From PBB1 sp040400875 (lineage in GTDB: Bacteria > Pseudomonadota > Gammaproteobacteria > Burkholderiales > Burkholderiaceae_C): a DNA stretch of 64,000 nt. The stretch's first letter is position 1; the number at the start of each line of letters is the position of its first letter. Under the pieces are notes generated by a model. That model was not told where the DNA came from. It was given only the letters and a program-made list of their open reading frames with translations, and searched no databases. The DNA lies in the NCBI GenBank assembly GCA_040400875.1, contig JBBAPK010000004.1, forward strand, positions 1 through 64,000. Direction: 5' to 3'. Both the position numbers and the translations under genes were made by a program. Positions 9,405-18,943 of the stretch are shown one piece after another.

Positions 9405-10628
9405 ATGGATGCTCAAGCCGTCACCGGAATGATCTTGACAGGGGGAGGCGCTCGCGCGGCCTACCAGGTGGGCGTGCTCAAGGCCATCTCGACCATCCGG
9501 CGCCATTGCGATGGGCCGCGCGGCAACCCCTTCGATGTGATCGTCGGCACCTCGGCCGGTGCCATCAATGCGGCCACGCTGGCCTGCCGGGCCGACAACT
9601 TCGAAGAGGCTCTGGCCACGCTGGTCAACACGTGGTCAGACTTCAGTGTCGATCAGGTCTACCGCTCGGATTCATTCGGCGTGGTTCAAACCGGTGCACG
9701 CTGGCTGACCATGCTGTCGGTCGGCTGGATCCTGGCCAAGTGGCGCAGGGCACGGCCGCGTTCCTTCCTCGACAACAGTCCGCTGCGAGAGCTGCTGACC
9801 CAGTTGGTGCCGGTGGAGCGGCTTCAACAGGTGATGTGCCAGGGGCATCTCAAGGCGCTGGCGGTGAGCGCCTCGGGTTATGGCTCGGGCATGCACGTGA
9901 CTTTCTACGATGACCGCTCGGGCGTGGCGCCATGGAACCGCTCTCAGCGCATCGCCGTGCGTCAGAAGATCACGATCGAGCACCTGATGGCGTCGGCCGC
10001 GATCCCGTTTGTATTTCCGGCGGTGGCATTGGGGTACGAGGGCGAGCGCGAGTATTTCGGCGATGGCTCGATGCGCCAGTCGGCGCCGATCTCGCCCGCG
10101 GTGCATCTGGGCGCCGAGCGCATTCTGGTGATCGGCGCAGCTCGGTTGCACGAGCCCATGGTGCCTAACGAGCGCCGTGCCGGCGCGGCCGAATACCCCA
10201 ACCTCGCGCAGATCGCTGGCCATGCGCTGTCCAGCATCTTTCTGGACGCGTTGGCGGTTGACATCGAACGCCTGCAACGCATCAACAAGACGCTTTCACT
10301 GCTGCCGCCAGAAGCTCGTGGCCGCAGCGAACTGCGGCCCATCGAGGTGCTGGTGATCGCGCCCAGCCAGCGGCTCGACGACATCGCCGCGCGCCATCTG
10401 CAAAGCCTGCCGCAACCGGTGCGCGCGCTGCTGCGTGGCGTGGGCGTGTCAGGCCAAGGCGTCAGTGCCCGCGGCGCCGCGCTGGCCAGCTACCTGCTGT
10501 TCGAAGCACCTTTCACCCGTGAGCTGATCGCACTGGGCGAAGCTGACACGATGGCCCGCAAAGACGAGGTGGCTCGGTTCTTCCACTGGGATCGCCGCGG
10601 CGAGTCGCGTTCGCCCATGCCCCCGTAG
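9405..10628 (+). CDS. Patatin-like phospholipase family protein
   Basis: Predicted lipid acyl hydrolase of 407 aa. The N-terminus carries the patatin oxyanion-hole motif GGGARAAYQVGVL at about residues 12-24, and the nucleophile elbow GTSAG follows at about 49-53. The catalytic aspartate is in FGDGSMRQSAPIS, where DG is the second half of the Ser-Asp dyad. There is no signal peptide, so it is probably cytoplasmic or membrane-associated. The ATG at 9405 is preferred over a TTG at 9360 because it sits just upstream of the conserved GGGAR strand. The substrate (phospholipid, storage lipid or other) is not evident. Confidence 0.9.
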   Translation: MDAQAVTGMILTGGGARAAYQVGVLKAISTIRRHCDGPRGNPFDVIVGTSAGAINAATLACRADNFEEALATLVNTWSDFSVDQVYRSDSFGVVQTGARWLTMLSVGWILAKWRRARPRSFLDNSPLRELLTQLVPVERLQQVMCQGHLKALAVSASGYGSGMHVTFYDDRSGVAPWNRSQRIAVRQKITIEHLMASAAIPFVFPAVALGYEGEREYFGDGSMRQSAPISPAVHLGAERILVIGAARLHEPMVPNERRAGAAEYPNLAQIAGHALSSIFLDALAVDIERLQRINKTLSLLPPEARGRSELRPIEVLVIAPSQRLDDIAARHLQSLPQPVRALLRGVGVSGQGVSARGAALASYLLFEAPFTRELIALGEADTMARKDEVARFFHWDRRGESRSPMPP

Positions 10629-10713
10629 CCGTTGTGTGATGAGTTCGGGCCCACGCCGGACAGCGCCTTCTCAACCCACCCAGACCACCATTGAGCCTGC
10701 GCGATGCCAACCC

Positions 10714-12348
10714 TCAGCTGCGCGTGGGCTTGGGTAAATCCACCATCACCGGCTGACCGGGCTGCGTGCAGCCGGTGTCGCAGCAGCGACCGGGCTGGCG
10801 GTTTTTCGTGATGGCGCGAGCCGGATCGCTGTCGTTGGGCGTGAGCACACCGCGATCGAGCAGCCGCTCGACCAGATCGACCTTGTTGCCCACCGGATAG
10901 TTGCGCCAGATCTCCTGCTTCATGGCCGCCGGCGAGCCGCCGCCGTGCAGGCTGATCACCGAGTACCAGCCGCCCTGGTATGACGCGGTCAGGTCTTCGA
11001 CGAAGCGGGCCACCTCGATACGCTTGTCGTAGGGCACGGCCGGGTTGGCGCGCAGCACCTCGGCCAGCGTGGCGGCGGTGGCCGGGTTGTGGTCTTCATC
11101 GGGGCCGGGCAGTGCCACGATCAGGCCGCCCGAGACCTCGTGCGCCAGTCGGTGCATGTCGTAGATCTGCGTGGCCAGCAGCAGCTTGCCGATGTTGGCG
11201 AACACTGGCTCGGGCATGAAGCTGCCGCTGTGTTCGTCGCGCGTGCCGTAGACGCTGGCCGCCACGCCGCAGGCAAAAAAGCCCTCGGTGATCTTGATCA
11301 GCTCGACCATGGGCTCGCGCAGGCTTGAGGTCTCTCCGGGATCGAAGCCGTTGGCCTCGCACATCAGCGCGCCCGCACCGATCAGCAAGTCGCCAAAGCC
11401 GGCGCGCGCGCCGATGCAGCTGTGGCGGTGGTGGGTGGCGTAGTGGTAGGTCAGCGCGCCCGAGTGCTCCCATTCGCCGGCGTAGAACACCCGCTCCCAC
11501 GGCACGAACACCCGATCGAAGATGACCACGCCGGTCGATTGCCCGTAGCGTCTGGAAAACAGCGGCGCGCCGTGCTCGACCTTGTCGCCGGGGCGCCCCG
11601 CCGGGCGCGCCACGATGGTGATGCCCGCAGCATCCACCGGCACCGCGCAGCACACCGCGAAGTCGGCGTCGGCCTCAAGCATGGCGCGGCACGGCATCAC
11701 CAGAAACTCGTGCATGTACGGCGCGCCGGTCACGATCGCCTTGGTGCCCGAGATCACGATGCCTTTGCCATTGCGCTCGACCACGTGCACATAGGTGTCG
11801 GGGTTGGCCTGCTGGTGCGGCCGGCGCGAGCGGTCGCCCTTGGCGTCGGTCATGGCGATGCCGATCGACAAATCGGCGTCTTGCACGTGCTGCAAATAGG
11901 CCGCGAAGCGCGCGCGGTGCTCGGTGCTGCCGCGCGCATCGTCGATGCGCGCGCTGACCTGGCCCAGCGCATTGAGCGCGTCGTGTGTCAGATAGCGCTG
12001 CGCGCAGCCGGTTTCCTGGCACAGCAAGCGCACGGCTTCGAGCTTGTTGAGCAGATCGCCGGCCGACTCGTTGATGTGCAGCATGCGGTTGACCGTCTTG
12101 CCGCTGCCGCTTTGTGTGGCCGTCATCAGAGGCGCCATGGCCGCGTCGTGCGCGAAGTCGTAGCTCACGCCCAGCGCGTTGATGCCCGGTTGCAGCGAGG
12201 GTGCGTCGGCCACCGAATCGATCAGCTGGCCATCGACATAGACCACGGGCTTGAGCCGGCGCAGCGATTCGCGGTAGTCGGCGCCGGTCATCAGGTGCGC
12301 GGTGGAGGGCGCGCTCAGGGCTGTGTGCTCTGGCAGGGGTGCGTTCAT
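10714..12348 (-). CDS. 4-hydroxyphenylacetate 3-hydroxylase / 4-hydroxybutyryl-CoA dehydratase superfamily flavoprotein
   Basis: FAD-dependent enzyme of the superfamily that includes HpaB-type monooxygenases and 4-hydroxybutyryl-CoA dehydratase (AbfD), 544 aa. Like AbfD it has the conserved N-terminal YVDGQLID segment and the ATHHRHSCIGARAGFGD region. Aligned by eye to the AbfD cluster ligands (Cys99, Cys103, His292 of the clostridial enzyme), Cys115 and His307 are kept, but the second cysteine is Tyr119. The catalytic Lys300 position is Arg315. A unique tail contains CCDTGC. The ATG at 12348 has an AAGGA Shine-Dalgarno. It lies 77 bases after gcvP with no visible terminator between, so it probably belongs to the glycine-cleavage operon. 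Substrate unknown. Confidence 0.75.
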   Translation of the reverse strand: MNAPLPEHTALSAPSTAHLMTGADYRESLRRLKPVVYVDGQLIDSVADAPSLQPGINALGVSYDFAHDAAMAPLMTATQSGSGKTVNRMLHINESAGDLLNKLEAVRLLCQETGCAQRYLTHDALNALGQVSARIDDARGSTEHRARFAAYLQHVQDADLSIGIAMTDAKGDRSRRPHQQANPDTYVHVVERNGKGIVISGTKAIVTGAPYMHEFLVMPCRAMLEADADFAVCCAVPVDAAGITIVARPAGRPGDKVEHGAPLFSRRYGQSTGVVIFDRVFVPWERVFYAGEWEHSGALTYHYATHHRHSCIGARAGFGDLLIGAGALMCEANGFDPGETSSLREPMVELIKITEGFFACGVAASVYGTRDEHSGSFMPEPVFANIGKLLLATQIYDMHRLAHEVSGGLIVALPGPDEDHNPATAATLAEVLRANPAVPYDKRIEVARFVEDLTASYQGGWYSVISLHGGGSPAAMKQEIWRNYPVGNKVDLVERLLDRGVLTPNDSDPARAITKNRQPGRCCDTGCTQPGQPVMVDLPKPTRS

Positions 12349-12425
12349 CGTCGATTCCTTGGTTGAGCCTGCTGTATCGATCGTGTCACCAGATGGCCCT
12401 TTGACATACCCAGACGCACCCTCGA

Positions 12426-15347
12426 TCACTCGCTCGCGTAATCCGCCACCGGCGGGCAGCTGCACACCAGATTGCGGTCGCCGTACACGTTGTCGACACG
12501 GCCCACGGGCACCCAGTATTTGTTGCTGCGCAAGCTGGCCAGCGGGTAGGCCGCCTGCTCGCGCGTGTACGGGTGCGACCACTTGGCGCCGAGCAGCGCT
12601 TGCGCGGTGTGCGGTGCGGCCTTGAGCGGGTTGTCGGCCGCGGGCCAGGTGCCGGCTTCGACCAAAGCGATCTCGGCGCGGATGGCGATCATGGCGTCGC
12701 AGAAGCGGTCGAGCTCGCGCAGCGGCTCGCTCTCGGTCGGCTCGATCATCAAGGTGCCGGGCACCGGAAAACTCAGCGTGGGCGCGTGGAAGCCGTAGTC
12801 GATCAGCCGCTTGGCAACGTCTTCGGCGGTGATGCCGATGGCGTCTTTGAGCGGACGCAGATCAAGAATGCATTCATGCGCCACGCCGCCGCTGCGCAAC
12901 TGCGACTGGCCACCCGAATACAGCACCGGGTAGTGGTCGATCAGCCGCGAGGCGATGTAGTTGGCGGAAAGGATGGCGATTTCGGAGGCCGCTCGCAGCC
13001 CCTCGGCGCCCATCATGCGGCAGTACATCCAGCTGATGGGCAGCACGCCCGCATTGCCCAGCGGCGCGGCCGACACGGCCCCCACCTCATGGGCTGCAGC
13101 CTCGCCCAGACCCGCGGCCGTGCGGTGCTGGGGCAAGAAGGGCACCAGATCGGCCACCACCGCCACCGGCCCGACGCCCGGGCCGCCACCGCCGTGCGGA
13201 ATGCAAAAGGTCTTGTGCAAATTGAGGTGGCTCACGTCACCGCCGAACTCACCCGGTGCGGCCACGCCGACCAGCGCGTTCATGTTGGCGCCGTCCACGT
13301 ACACACGCCCACCGTGGCGGTGCACCAGTTCGCACAGCTCGCGGATGCGCACTTCGAACACGCCGTGCGTGCTCGGGTAGGTGACCATCACCGCAGCCAG
13401 CTTGTCGCTGTGCTGTTCGCACTTGGCGCGCAGGTCGTCCATGTCGACATTGCCCTGCGTGTCGCACTTCACCACCACCACACTCAGGCCCACCATCTGC
13501 GCCGACGCCGGGTTGGTGCCGTGCGCCGATTCAGGGATCAGGCACATCGTGCGCTGCGTGTCACCCCGCGAGGCATGAAACGCGGTGATGGCCAGCAGCC
13601 CGGCGTACTCGCCTTGCGAGCCGGCGTTGGGCTGCAGGCTCACGCCGCTGTAGCCGGTGGCCTGACACAGCCAGCCCTCGAGCTGCTCGCGCAGCAATTC
13701 GTAGCCGGCCAGCTGGTCGCGCGGGGCGAATGGATGGATGTTGGCGAACTCGGGCCAGGTGATGGGGATCATCTCGCTGGTGGCGTTGAGCTTCATGGTG
13801 CACGAGCCCAGCGGGATCATGGTGCGGTCCAGCGCCAGGTCCTTGTCGTTCAGGCGGCGCAGGTAGCGCAGCATGTCGGTCTCGCTGTGATGGGTGTTGA
13901 AGACCGGGTGCGTGAGGAACGCGCTCTGGCGCACCAGCGCAGCCGGCACGCCCAGCGCCTGGCCGGCTTCGAAACGGCTGAACTCGGGCAGCGTCTGGCC
14001 CTTGGCAAACAGGCCCCACAGCGCGGTGATGTCTTCGCGGGTGGTGGTCTCGTCGAGCGTGATGCCGATCGACGTGGCCGATGCGCGGCGCAGGTTGTAG
14101 CCCGCATCGCGGGCGGCTTGCAGCAGCGCGTCGGTGCGTGTGCCGGCGGCGATGTGCAGCGTGTCGAAGCCGCCAGCGCTCACGCCGTCGATGCCCAGCT
14201 CGCGCAGGCCCGTTGCCAGCACCGCCGCATAGCCGGCCACTCGGCGCGCGATGCGCTTCAAGCCTTCGGGGCCGTGGTACGCGGCGTACATGCTCGCCAC
14301 CACCGCCAGCAAGACCTGCGCGGTGCAGATGTTGGAAGTGGCCTTTTCGCGGCGGATGTGCTGTTCGCGCGTTTGCAGCGCCAGCCGGTAGGCAGGGTTG
14401 CCGTGTGCGTCGATGCTGATGCCCACCAGGCGGCCCGGCATCGAGCGCTTGAAGTCGTCGCGCGTGGCCAGATACGCCGCGTGCGGGCCGCCATTGCCCA
14501 TCGGCACGCCGAAGCGCTGCGTGTTGCCCACCACGATGTCGGCACCCATTTCGCCCGGAGGCTTCAGCAGCGTCAGTGCCAGCAGGTCGGCCGCCACGAT
14601 GGCCAGACCGCCAGCGGCGTGCAGCTCGGTGATCACGGGGCTCAGATCGCGCACCACGCCGTTGACGCCGGGGTACTGGAACAGCGCGGCAAAAGCGCCC
14701 GATTGGCCAGCGTCTTCACACGCGCCGGTGATCACGCTGATGCCCAGCGGACGGGCGCGGGTGCAGATCACTTCCAGCGTTTGCGGCAGCACGTCGTCGG
14801 CCACAAAGAAGGTGGTGGATTTGCTCTTGCCCATGCGAATGGCCAGCGTCATCGCTTCGGCCGCCGAGGTGGCCTCGTCGAGCATCGAGGCGCCAGAGAT
14901 TTGCATACCGGTCAGATCGCACACCATGGTTTGGAAGTTGATCAGCGCTTCCATGCGGCCTTGCGAGATTTCGGCCTGGTAGGGCGTGTAGGCGGTGTAC
15001 CAGGCAGGGTTCTCGATCACGTTGCGCAAGATGACACCGGGCGTGATGGTGCCGTGATAGCCCTGGCCGATGCAACTCTTGAGCACGCGGTTGCGGCTGG
15101 CGATCTCGCGCAGCTCGGCCAGCGCGCGCGCTTCGGTCAGCGGCTCGGGCAGCACCATCGGGTGGCTGCGCGCAATGCTGCGCGGCACGATGGCTTCGAT
15201 CAGCGCGCGGCGGGTGAAGTTCGGCACGCCGGGGGCGACGACAGCCAGCATGTGCTGCTCGTCGGCGTCGCTCGGGCCGATGTGACGTTCGGAAAATTCG
15301 CTGGTGTTCTCGAGCGAGGCCAGCGTGTGTTGTGCAGACATCAACAT
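12426..15347 (-). CDS. gcvP: Glycine dehydrogenase (decarboxylating), P protein
   Basis: PLP-dependent P protein of the glycine cleavage system: it decarboxylates glycine and transfers the aminomethyl group to lipoylated GcvH. It is a single-chain homodimeric type of 973 aa, the normal length. The PLP lysine lies in HLNLHKTFCIPHGGGGPG, at about Lys712, next to the glycine-rich loop. The first ATG at 15347 is favoured because an AGGGG element sits 8 bases upstream inside gcvH. The gene starts 2 bases after the gcvH stop. The long plus-strand open frame across it is a shadow with His/Arg/Gln-rich composition. Confidence 0.98.
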   Translation of the reverse strand: MLMSAQHTLASLENTSEFSERHIGPSDADEQHMLAVVAPGVPNFTRRALIEAIVPRSIARSHPMVLPEPLTEARALAELREIASRNRVLKSCIGQGYHGTITPGVILRNVIENPAWYTAYTPYQAEISQGRMEALINFQTMVCDLTGMQISGASMLDEATSAAEAMTLAIRMGKSKSTTFFVADDVLPQTLEVICTRARPLGISVITGACEDAGQSGAFAALFQYPGVNGVVRDLSPVITELHAAGGLAIVAADLLALTLLKPPGEMGADIVVGNTQRFGVPMGNGGPHAAYLATRDDFKRSMPGRLVGISIDAHGNPAYRLALQTREQHIRREKATSNICTAQVLLAVVASMYAAYHGPEGLKRIARRVAGYAAVLATGLRELGIDGVSAGGFDTLHIAAGTRTDALLQAARDAGYNLRRASATSIGITLDETTTREDITALWGLFAKGQTLPEFSRFEAGQALGVPAALVRQSAFLTHPVFNTHHSETDMLRYLRRLNDKDLALDRTMIPLGSCTMKLNATSEMIPITWPEFANIHPFAPRDQLAGYELLREQLEGWLCQATGYSGVSLQPNAGSQGEYAGLLAITAFHASRGDTQRTMCLIPESAHGTNPASAQMVGLSVVVVKCDTQGNVDMDDLRAKCEQHSDKLAAVMVTYPSTHGVFEVRIRELCELVHRHGGRVYVDGANMNALVGVAAPGEFGGDVSHLNLHKTFCIPHGGGGPGVGPVAVVADLVPFLPQHRTAAGLGEAAAHEVGAVSAAPLGNAGVLPISWMYCRMMGAEGLRAASEIAILSANYIASRLIDHYPVLYSGGQSQLRSGGVAHECILDLRPLKDAIGITAEDVAKRLIDYGFHAPTLSFPVPGTLMIEPTESEPLRELDRFCDAMIAIRAEIALVEAGTWPAADNPLKAAPHTAQALLGAKWSHPYTREQAAYPLASLRSNKYWVPVGRVDNVYGDRNLVCSCPPVADYASE

Positions 15348-15349
15348 GT

Positions 15350-15724
15350 TCAGAGCCCCTTCAGCAGGTCGTCATAGGAGGTGCTGTTCATCAGCGCGTC
15401 GAGCTGTGCCGCGTCGGCCAACTTGACCTTGAAGAACCAGCCGCTGGCCGTCGGGTCGGAGTTGGCCAGCGACGGGTCATCGCGCAACGCGCCATTGACC
15501 TCGGTCACTTCGCCGCTCACCGGCATGTAGACGTCGGCGGCAGCCTTCACCGATTCGACGACGCCAGCCACCTCGCCTTGCGCGTAGGTGCGCCCGACTT
15601 CAGGCAGCTCAACAAACACCACATCGCCCAGCGCGTCTTGCGCATGCAGCGTGATGCCCACGATGGCGGCGTTGGTGTCAGTGCTGTCGATCCATTCGTG
15701 TTCGACGGTGTAGTGGACGGTCAT
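15350..15724 (-). CDS. gcvH: Glycine cleavage system H protein
   Basis: Lipoyl carrier of the glycine cleavage system, 124 aa, which shuttles the aminomethyl intermediate between GcvP and GcvT. The lipoylation lysine is Lys60 in VESVKAAAD, in the usual hairpin; the N-terminus HYTVEHEWI is typical. The ATG at 15724 is preceded by an AAGGAG Shine-Dalgarno; an in-frame codon at 15745 is less likely. It sits 60 bases after gcvT and abuts gcvP. Confidence 0.97.
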   Translation of the reverse strand: MTVHYTVEHEWIDSTDTNAAIVGITLHAQDALGDVVFVELPEVGRTYAQGEVAGVVESVKAAADVYMPVSGEVTEVNGALRDDPSLANSDPTASGWFFKVKLADAAQLDALMNSTSYDDLLKGL

Positions 15725-15784
15725 GAGGTTCTCCTTGGGAATCAATGAAAGGGGACGTTTTGTGATCGGTCGAAAAACAGCTGC

Positions 15785-16930
15785 TCAGGCGGTGCGCGCT
15801 GGCAGCCGCACATAGCGGTTGGGCACGAAGGGCAGGGCACTCACGCGCATCGGCACGCGCTTGCCGCGCACCTCGGCCCAGACCTCGGTGCCTGTCGCCG
15901 CTTGGGCTGCGGGCAGGTAGGCGATGGCGATCGGCTGGTTGGCCGTGGGCGCGAGCGTGCCGCTGGTGACGGTGCCCAGCAGCGCGCCTGCCGCGTCCAC
16001 GATGGCGACGCCTGGGCGCACCGGCACGCGCTCAAGACCGATCAGGCCGACGCGACGCCGCGCCGGGCCGTCGGCCAGTTGGGTGTCGATGACGCTCGCG
16101 CCCGGATAGCCGCCGGCACGTGCGCCACCGGTGCGGCGCACCTTCTGGATCGCCCACTGCAGCGATGCCTCGATCGGCGTGGTGGTGGTGTCGATGTCGT
16201 TGCCGTGCAGGCACAGGCCTGCTTCCAGGCGCAGCGTGTCGCGCGCGCCCAGCCCGGCGGGTTGGACTTCGGGTTGCGCCAGCAGCGCGCGCGCCAGCGA
16301 CTCGGCGTGTTCGCCCGGCACCGAGATCTCGAAGCCGTCTTCACCCGTGTAGCCAGAGCGGGTGGCAAAGCACGGCGTGCCGTTGAGAGTGAAGGCCGCG
16401 CCGTTCATGAAGCCCAGTTCGGCCACCGCGGGGTTGAGACGCGCCAGCGCGTTCACCGCCAGCGGACCTTGCAGCGCCAGCAGTGCCATTTCAGGCCGCG
16501 GCTGCACGGTGCAGCGCTGGCCGATGCGCGAGCTCAGGTGGGCGGTGTCGGCGTCCTTGTTGGACGCGTTGACGATCAGCAGCCATTCGGTGTGGTCGCC
16601 CGTTTGATGGCGGGTGAGCATCAGGTCGTCGAGGATGCCGCCTTGGTCGTTGGTGAAAAAACCGTAGCGCTGCTGGCCGGCGGCCATGCCGGCCACATCG
16701 ATGGGAACCAGCGACTCGAGCGCCAGCGCTGCGTCGCTGCCAGTGATCTTGAGTTGCCCCATGTGCGACACATCGAACAGCGCCGCCGAGGTGCGGCAGT
16801 TCAGGTGTTCGGCCATCAGCCCGGAGGGGTATTGCACCGGCATGTTGTAGCCGGCAAACGGGACCATGCGCGCCCCGAGTTCAATGTGCAAATCGTGCAG
16901 CGGGGTCTTGAGCAGGTCGGTGGCGGACAT
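15785..16930 (-). CDS. gcvT: Aminomethyltransferase, T protein of glycine cleavage
   Basis: Tetrahydrofolate-dependent T protein that releases ammonia from the aminomethyl-lipoyl group of GcvH and forms 5,10-methylene-THF. The length of 381 aa is normal. Typical features are the N-terminal LKTPLHDLHIELGARMVPFA, the FDVSHMGQ stretch and the RSGYTGEDGFEI block that contributes to folate binding. It is the first gene of the operon and lies directly behind the tandem glycine riboswitch, so glycine probably induces gcvT, gcvH, gcvP and perhaps the downstream flavoprotein. Confidence 0.97.
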   Translation of the reverse strand: MSATDLLKTPLHDLHIELGARMVPFAGYNMPVQYPSGLMAEHLNCRTSAALFDVSHMGQLKITGSDAALALESLVPIDVAGMAAGQQRYGFFTNDQGGILDDLMLTRHQTGDHTEWLLIVNASNKDADTAHLSSRIGQRCTVQPRPEMALLALQGPLAVNALARLNPAVAELGFMNGAAFTLNGTPCFATRSGYTGEDGFEISVPGEHAESLARALLAQPEVQPAGLGARDTLRLEAGLCLHGNDIDTTTTPIEASLQWAIQKVRRTGGARAGGYPGASVIDTQLADGPARRRVGLIGLERVPVRPGVAIVDAAGALLGTVTSGTLAPTANQPIAIAYLPAAQAATGTEVWAEVRGKRVPMRVSALPFVPNRYVRLPARTA

Positions 16931-16999
16931 CGGACATCTCCGGGGGCAATGACACGTTCAGCGTTGCACCCGATGGACGCCCCGCTGGTGATGCCCTCG

Positions 17000-17216
17000 C
17001 TGTCCGCTTTACCTGAGAGATTGACGAAGGCCGTCTGGCGGCCTGTCGCTTGCCCCTTCGGTGGACCCACTCGGTGGTGGGCCTCTCTTCAGTGAGGAAC
17101 GCCGACCTTTCAGCCAGCGTCTTGCCAGTCCTTTTGCCTGAGCGTTGGAGCCTTGCATCGCTGCTCGGCCTTGCGCCTTCGGCGGCTGCCTCGCATCAAC
17201 GAAGCAACTCTCTCCT
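17000..17216 (-). promoter_or_regulatory. Tandem glycine riboswitch upstream of gcvT
   Basis: On the minus strand two glycine aptamers lie in series. The first begins with GGAGAGAG at 17215-17208, continues through GCCGCCGAAGGCGCAA and ends around CTCAGGCAAAAGGAC (about 17142-17128). The second begins with GAAGAGAGGC at 17090-17081, has CACCGAAGGGGCAAG and ends with ATCTCTCAGGTAAAGCGGAC (about 17021-17002). These are the hallmark P1, P3a and CUCAGGYAAA-type core elements. It ends about 70 bases before the gcvT ATG. In this family glycine binding normally turns expression on; no expression platform was modelled here. Confidence 0.93.
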
Positions 17217-17245
17217 GACCTTGGCTAGTTTAGCCCGAGGCCAAA

Positions 17246-18943
17246 TCACATCCCCGTGTAGTTGGGCCCGCCGCCGCCTTCAGGTGCCACCCAGACGATA
17301 TTTTGCGTGGGGTCCTTGATGTCGCAGGTCTTGCAGTGCACGCAGTTTTGCGCATTGATCTGCAGCCGGTCGTGCGACTGGCCGCTGGCATCGGTGTCCT
17401 TCACGTACTCGTACACGCCCGCCGGGCAGTAGCGCGACTCGGGCCCGGCGTAGCGTGCGAGGTTGATCGCCACGGGCACGCCGGTGTCCTTGAGCGTGAG
17501 GTGCGGCGGCTGGTTTTCTTCGTGGTTGGTGTTGCTGATGAACACGCTGCTCAGGCGGTCGAAGGTGATCACGCCGTCAGGCTTGGGGTAGCTGATGGGC
17601 GTGCATTCGGCTGCGGGCTTGAGCGCCAGGTGATCGGGCTGCTGGCGGTGCACGGTCCACGGTGGCGATTGGATGCCCAGCTTGGGCAGCAGCCACTGCT
17701 CGATGCCGTTCATCACGGTCGCGACCCACAGACCTTTCTTGAACCACTGCTTGAAGTTGCGCGCGCGGTCGAGTTCCTGGTACAGCCAGCTGCGCTCGAA
17801 CGCCTCGGGGTAGGCGCTGAGTTCATCGTGCGAGCGGCCGTTGGCGATCGCGTCGACGATGGCATCTGCGGCCAGCATGCCGCTCTTGATGGCCGCGTGG
17901 CTGCCCTTGATGCGGCTCACGTTGAGGTAGCCCGCTTCGCAGCCGACCAGCGCGCCGCCGGGAAACACCGTCTTGGGCAGGCTCAGCAGGCCGCCCGCAG
18001 TGATGGCCCGTGCGCCGTAGCTCACGCGCTTGCCGCCTTCGAGCACCGCGCGGATGGCCGGGTGGGTCTTCCAGCGCTGCATCTCCTCAAACGGGCTCAG
18101 CCACGGGTTGCTGTAATCGAGCCCGGTGATGAAGCCCAGCGTGACCTGGTTGTCGGGCAAGTGGTACAGGAACGCGCCGCCATAGGTCTGGCTGTCGAGC
18201 GGCCAACCGGCGGTGTGCACCACGCGTCCGGGATGGTGCTTGGCGGGGTCGATTTCCCACAGCTCCTTGATGCCCAGACCGTAGCTTTGCGGATCGCGCC
18301 CGGCATCGAGCGCAAAGCGCGCCATCAGCTCACGCCCCAGCTGCCCGCGCGAGCCTTCGGCGAAAACGGTGTACTTGCCGAGCAGCTCCATGCCGAGCTG
18401 GAAGTTGCTGGTGGGCTGACCGTCCTTGCCGAGTCCGAGGTTGCCGGTGGCCACGCCCTTGACCGCGCCGTCATCGTTGTAGAGCACTTCGGCTGCGGCA
18501 AAGCCGGGGAAGATCTCCACGCCCAGCGCTTCGGCCTGCTGCGCCAGCCAGCGCGTCAAGCTGCCCAGGCTGATGACGTAGTTGCCCTTGTTGTGAAAAC
18601 ACTCGGGCAGCAGTGCGGGCGGGGTCTTGGTCGCGCCATCGCGCGTGAGAAACAGAAAACTGTCGTCGGTGACCGGTTGATCGAGCGGCGCGCCGAGCTC
18701 TTTCCAGTTGGGCAGCAACTCGGTCAGCGCGCCCGGATCCATGATCGCGCCGCTCAGGATGTGCGCGCCGGGCTCGGAGCCCTTCTCGAGCACGACCACC
18801 GAGATCTCGCTGCCGCGCACCTGGGCCTGTTGCTTGATGCGGATCGCCGTGGCCAGCCCGGCCGGGCCGCCGCCCACCACCACCGCGTCATAGTCCATAG
18901 CCTCGCGCGGACCGTGTTCTTCGAGCAGGTAATTCGGGGTCAT
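17246..18943 (-). CDS. etfD: Electron-transfer flavoprotein-ubiquinone oxidoreductase
   Basis: Inner-membrane-associated FAD and 4Fe-4S enzyme that passes electrons from ETF (fed by acyl-CoA and amino-acid dehydrogenases) to ubiquinone. The 565 aa length is normal. The FAD Rossmann motif GGGPAGLA is at about residues 24-31. The cluster cysteines are Cys506, Cys534, Cys537 and Cys540 (CVHCKTC), followed by the conserved DPTQNIVWVAPEGGGGPNY tail. The chosen start is 18943; Met16 is an alternative. It is divergent from the SDR gene across 114 bases. Confidence 0.95.
   Translation of the reverse strand: MTPNYLLEEHGPREAMDYDAVVVGGGPAGLATAIRIKQQAQVRGSEISVVVLEKGSEPGAHILSGAIMDPGALTELLPNWKELGAPLDQPVTDDSFLFLTRDGATKTPPALLPECFHNKGNYVISLGSLTRWLAQQAEALGVEIFPGFAAAEVLYNDDGAVKGVATGNLGLGKDGQPTSNFQLGMELLGKYTVFAEGSRGQLGRELMARFALDAGRDPQSYGLGIKELWEIDPAKHHPGRVVHTAGWPLDSQTYGGAFLYHLPDNQVTLGFITGLDYSNPWLSPFEEMQRWKTHPAIRAVLEGGKRVSYGARAITAGGLLSLPKTVFPGGALVGCEAGYLNVSRIKGSHAAIKSGMLAADAIVDAIANGRSHDELSAYPEAFERSWLYQELDRARNFKQWFKKGLWVATVMNGIEQWLLPKLGIQSPPWTVHRQQPDHLALKPAAECTPISYPKPDGVITFDRLSSVFISNTNHEENQPPHLTLKDTGVPVAINLARYAGPESRYCPAGVYEYVKDTDASGQSHDRLQINAQNCVHCKTCDIKDPTQNIVWVAPEGGGGPNYTGM

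Noticed and set aside
8247..9506. A 419-codon open frame antisense to aroC.
   Set aside because: No domain, biased composition, and entirely covered by the intact aroC gene and its flank.
12573..15377. A 934-codon open frame antisense to gcvP.
   Set aside because: It mirrors the gcvP reading frame, has His/Arg/Gln-rich composition without domains, and is a typical high-GC shadow.
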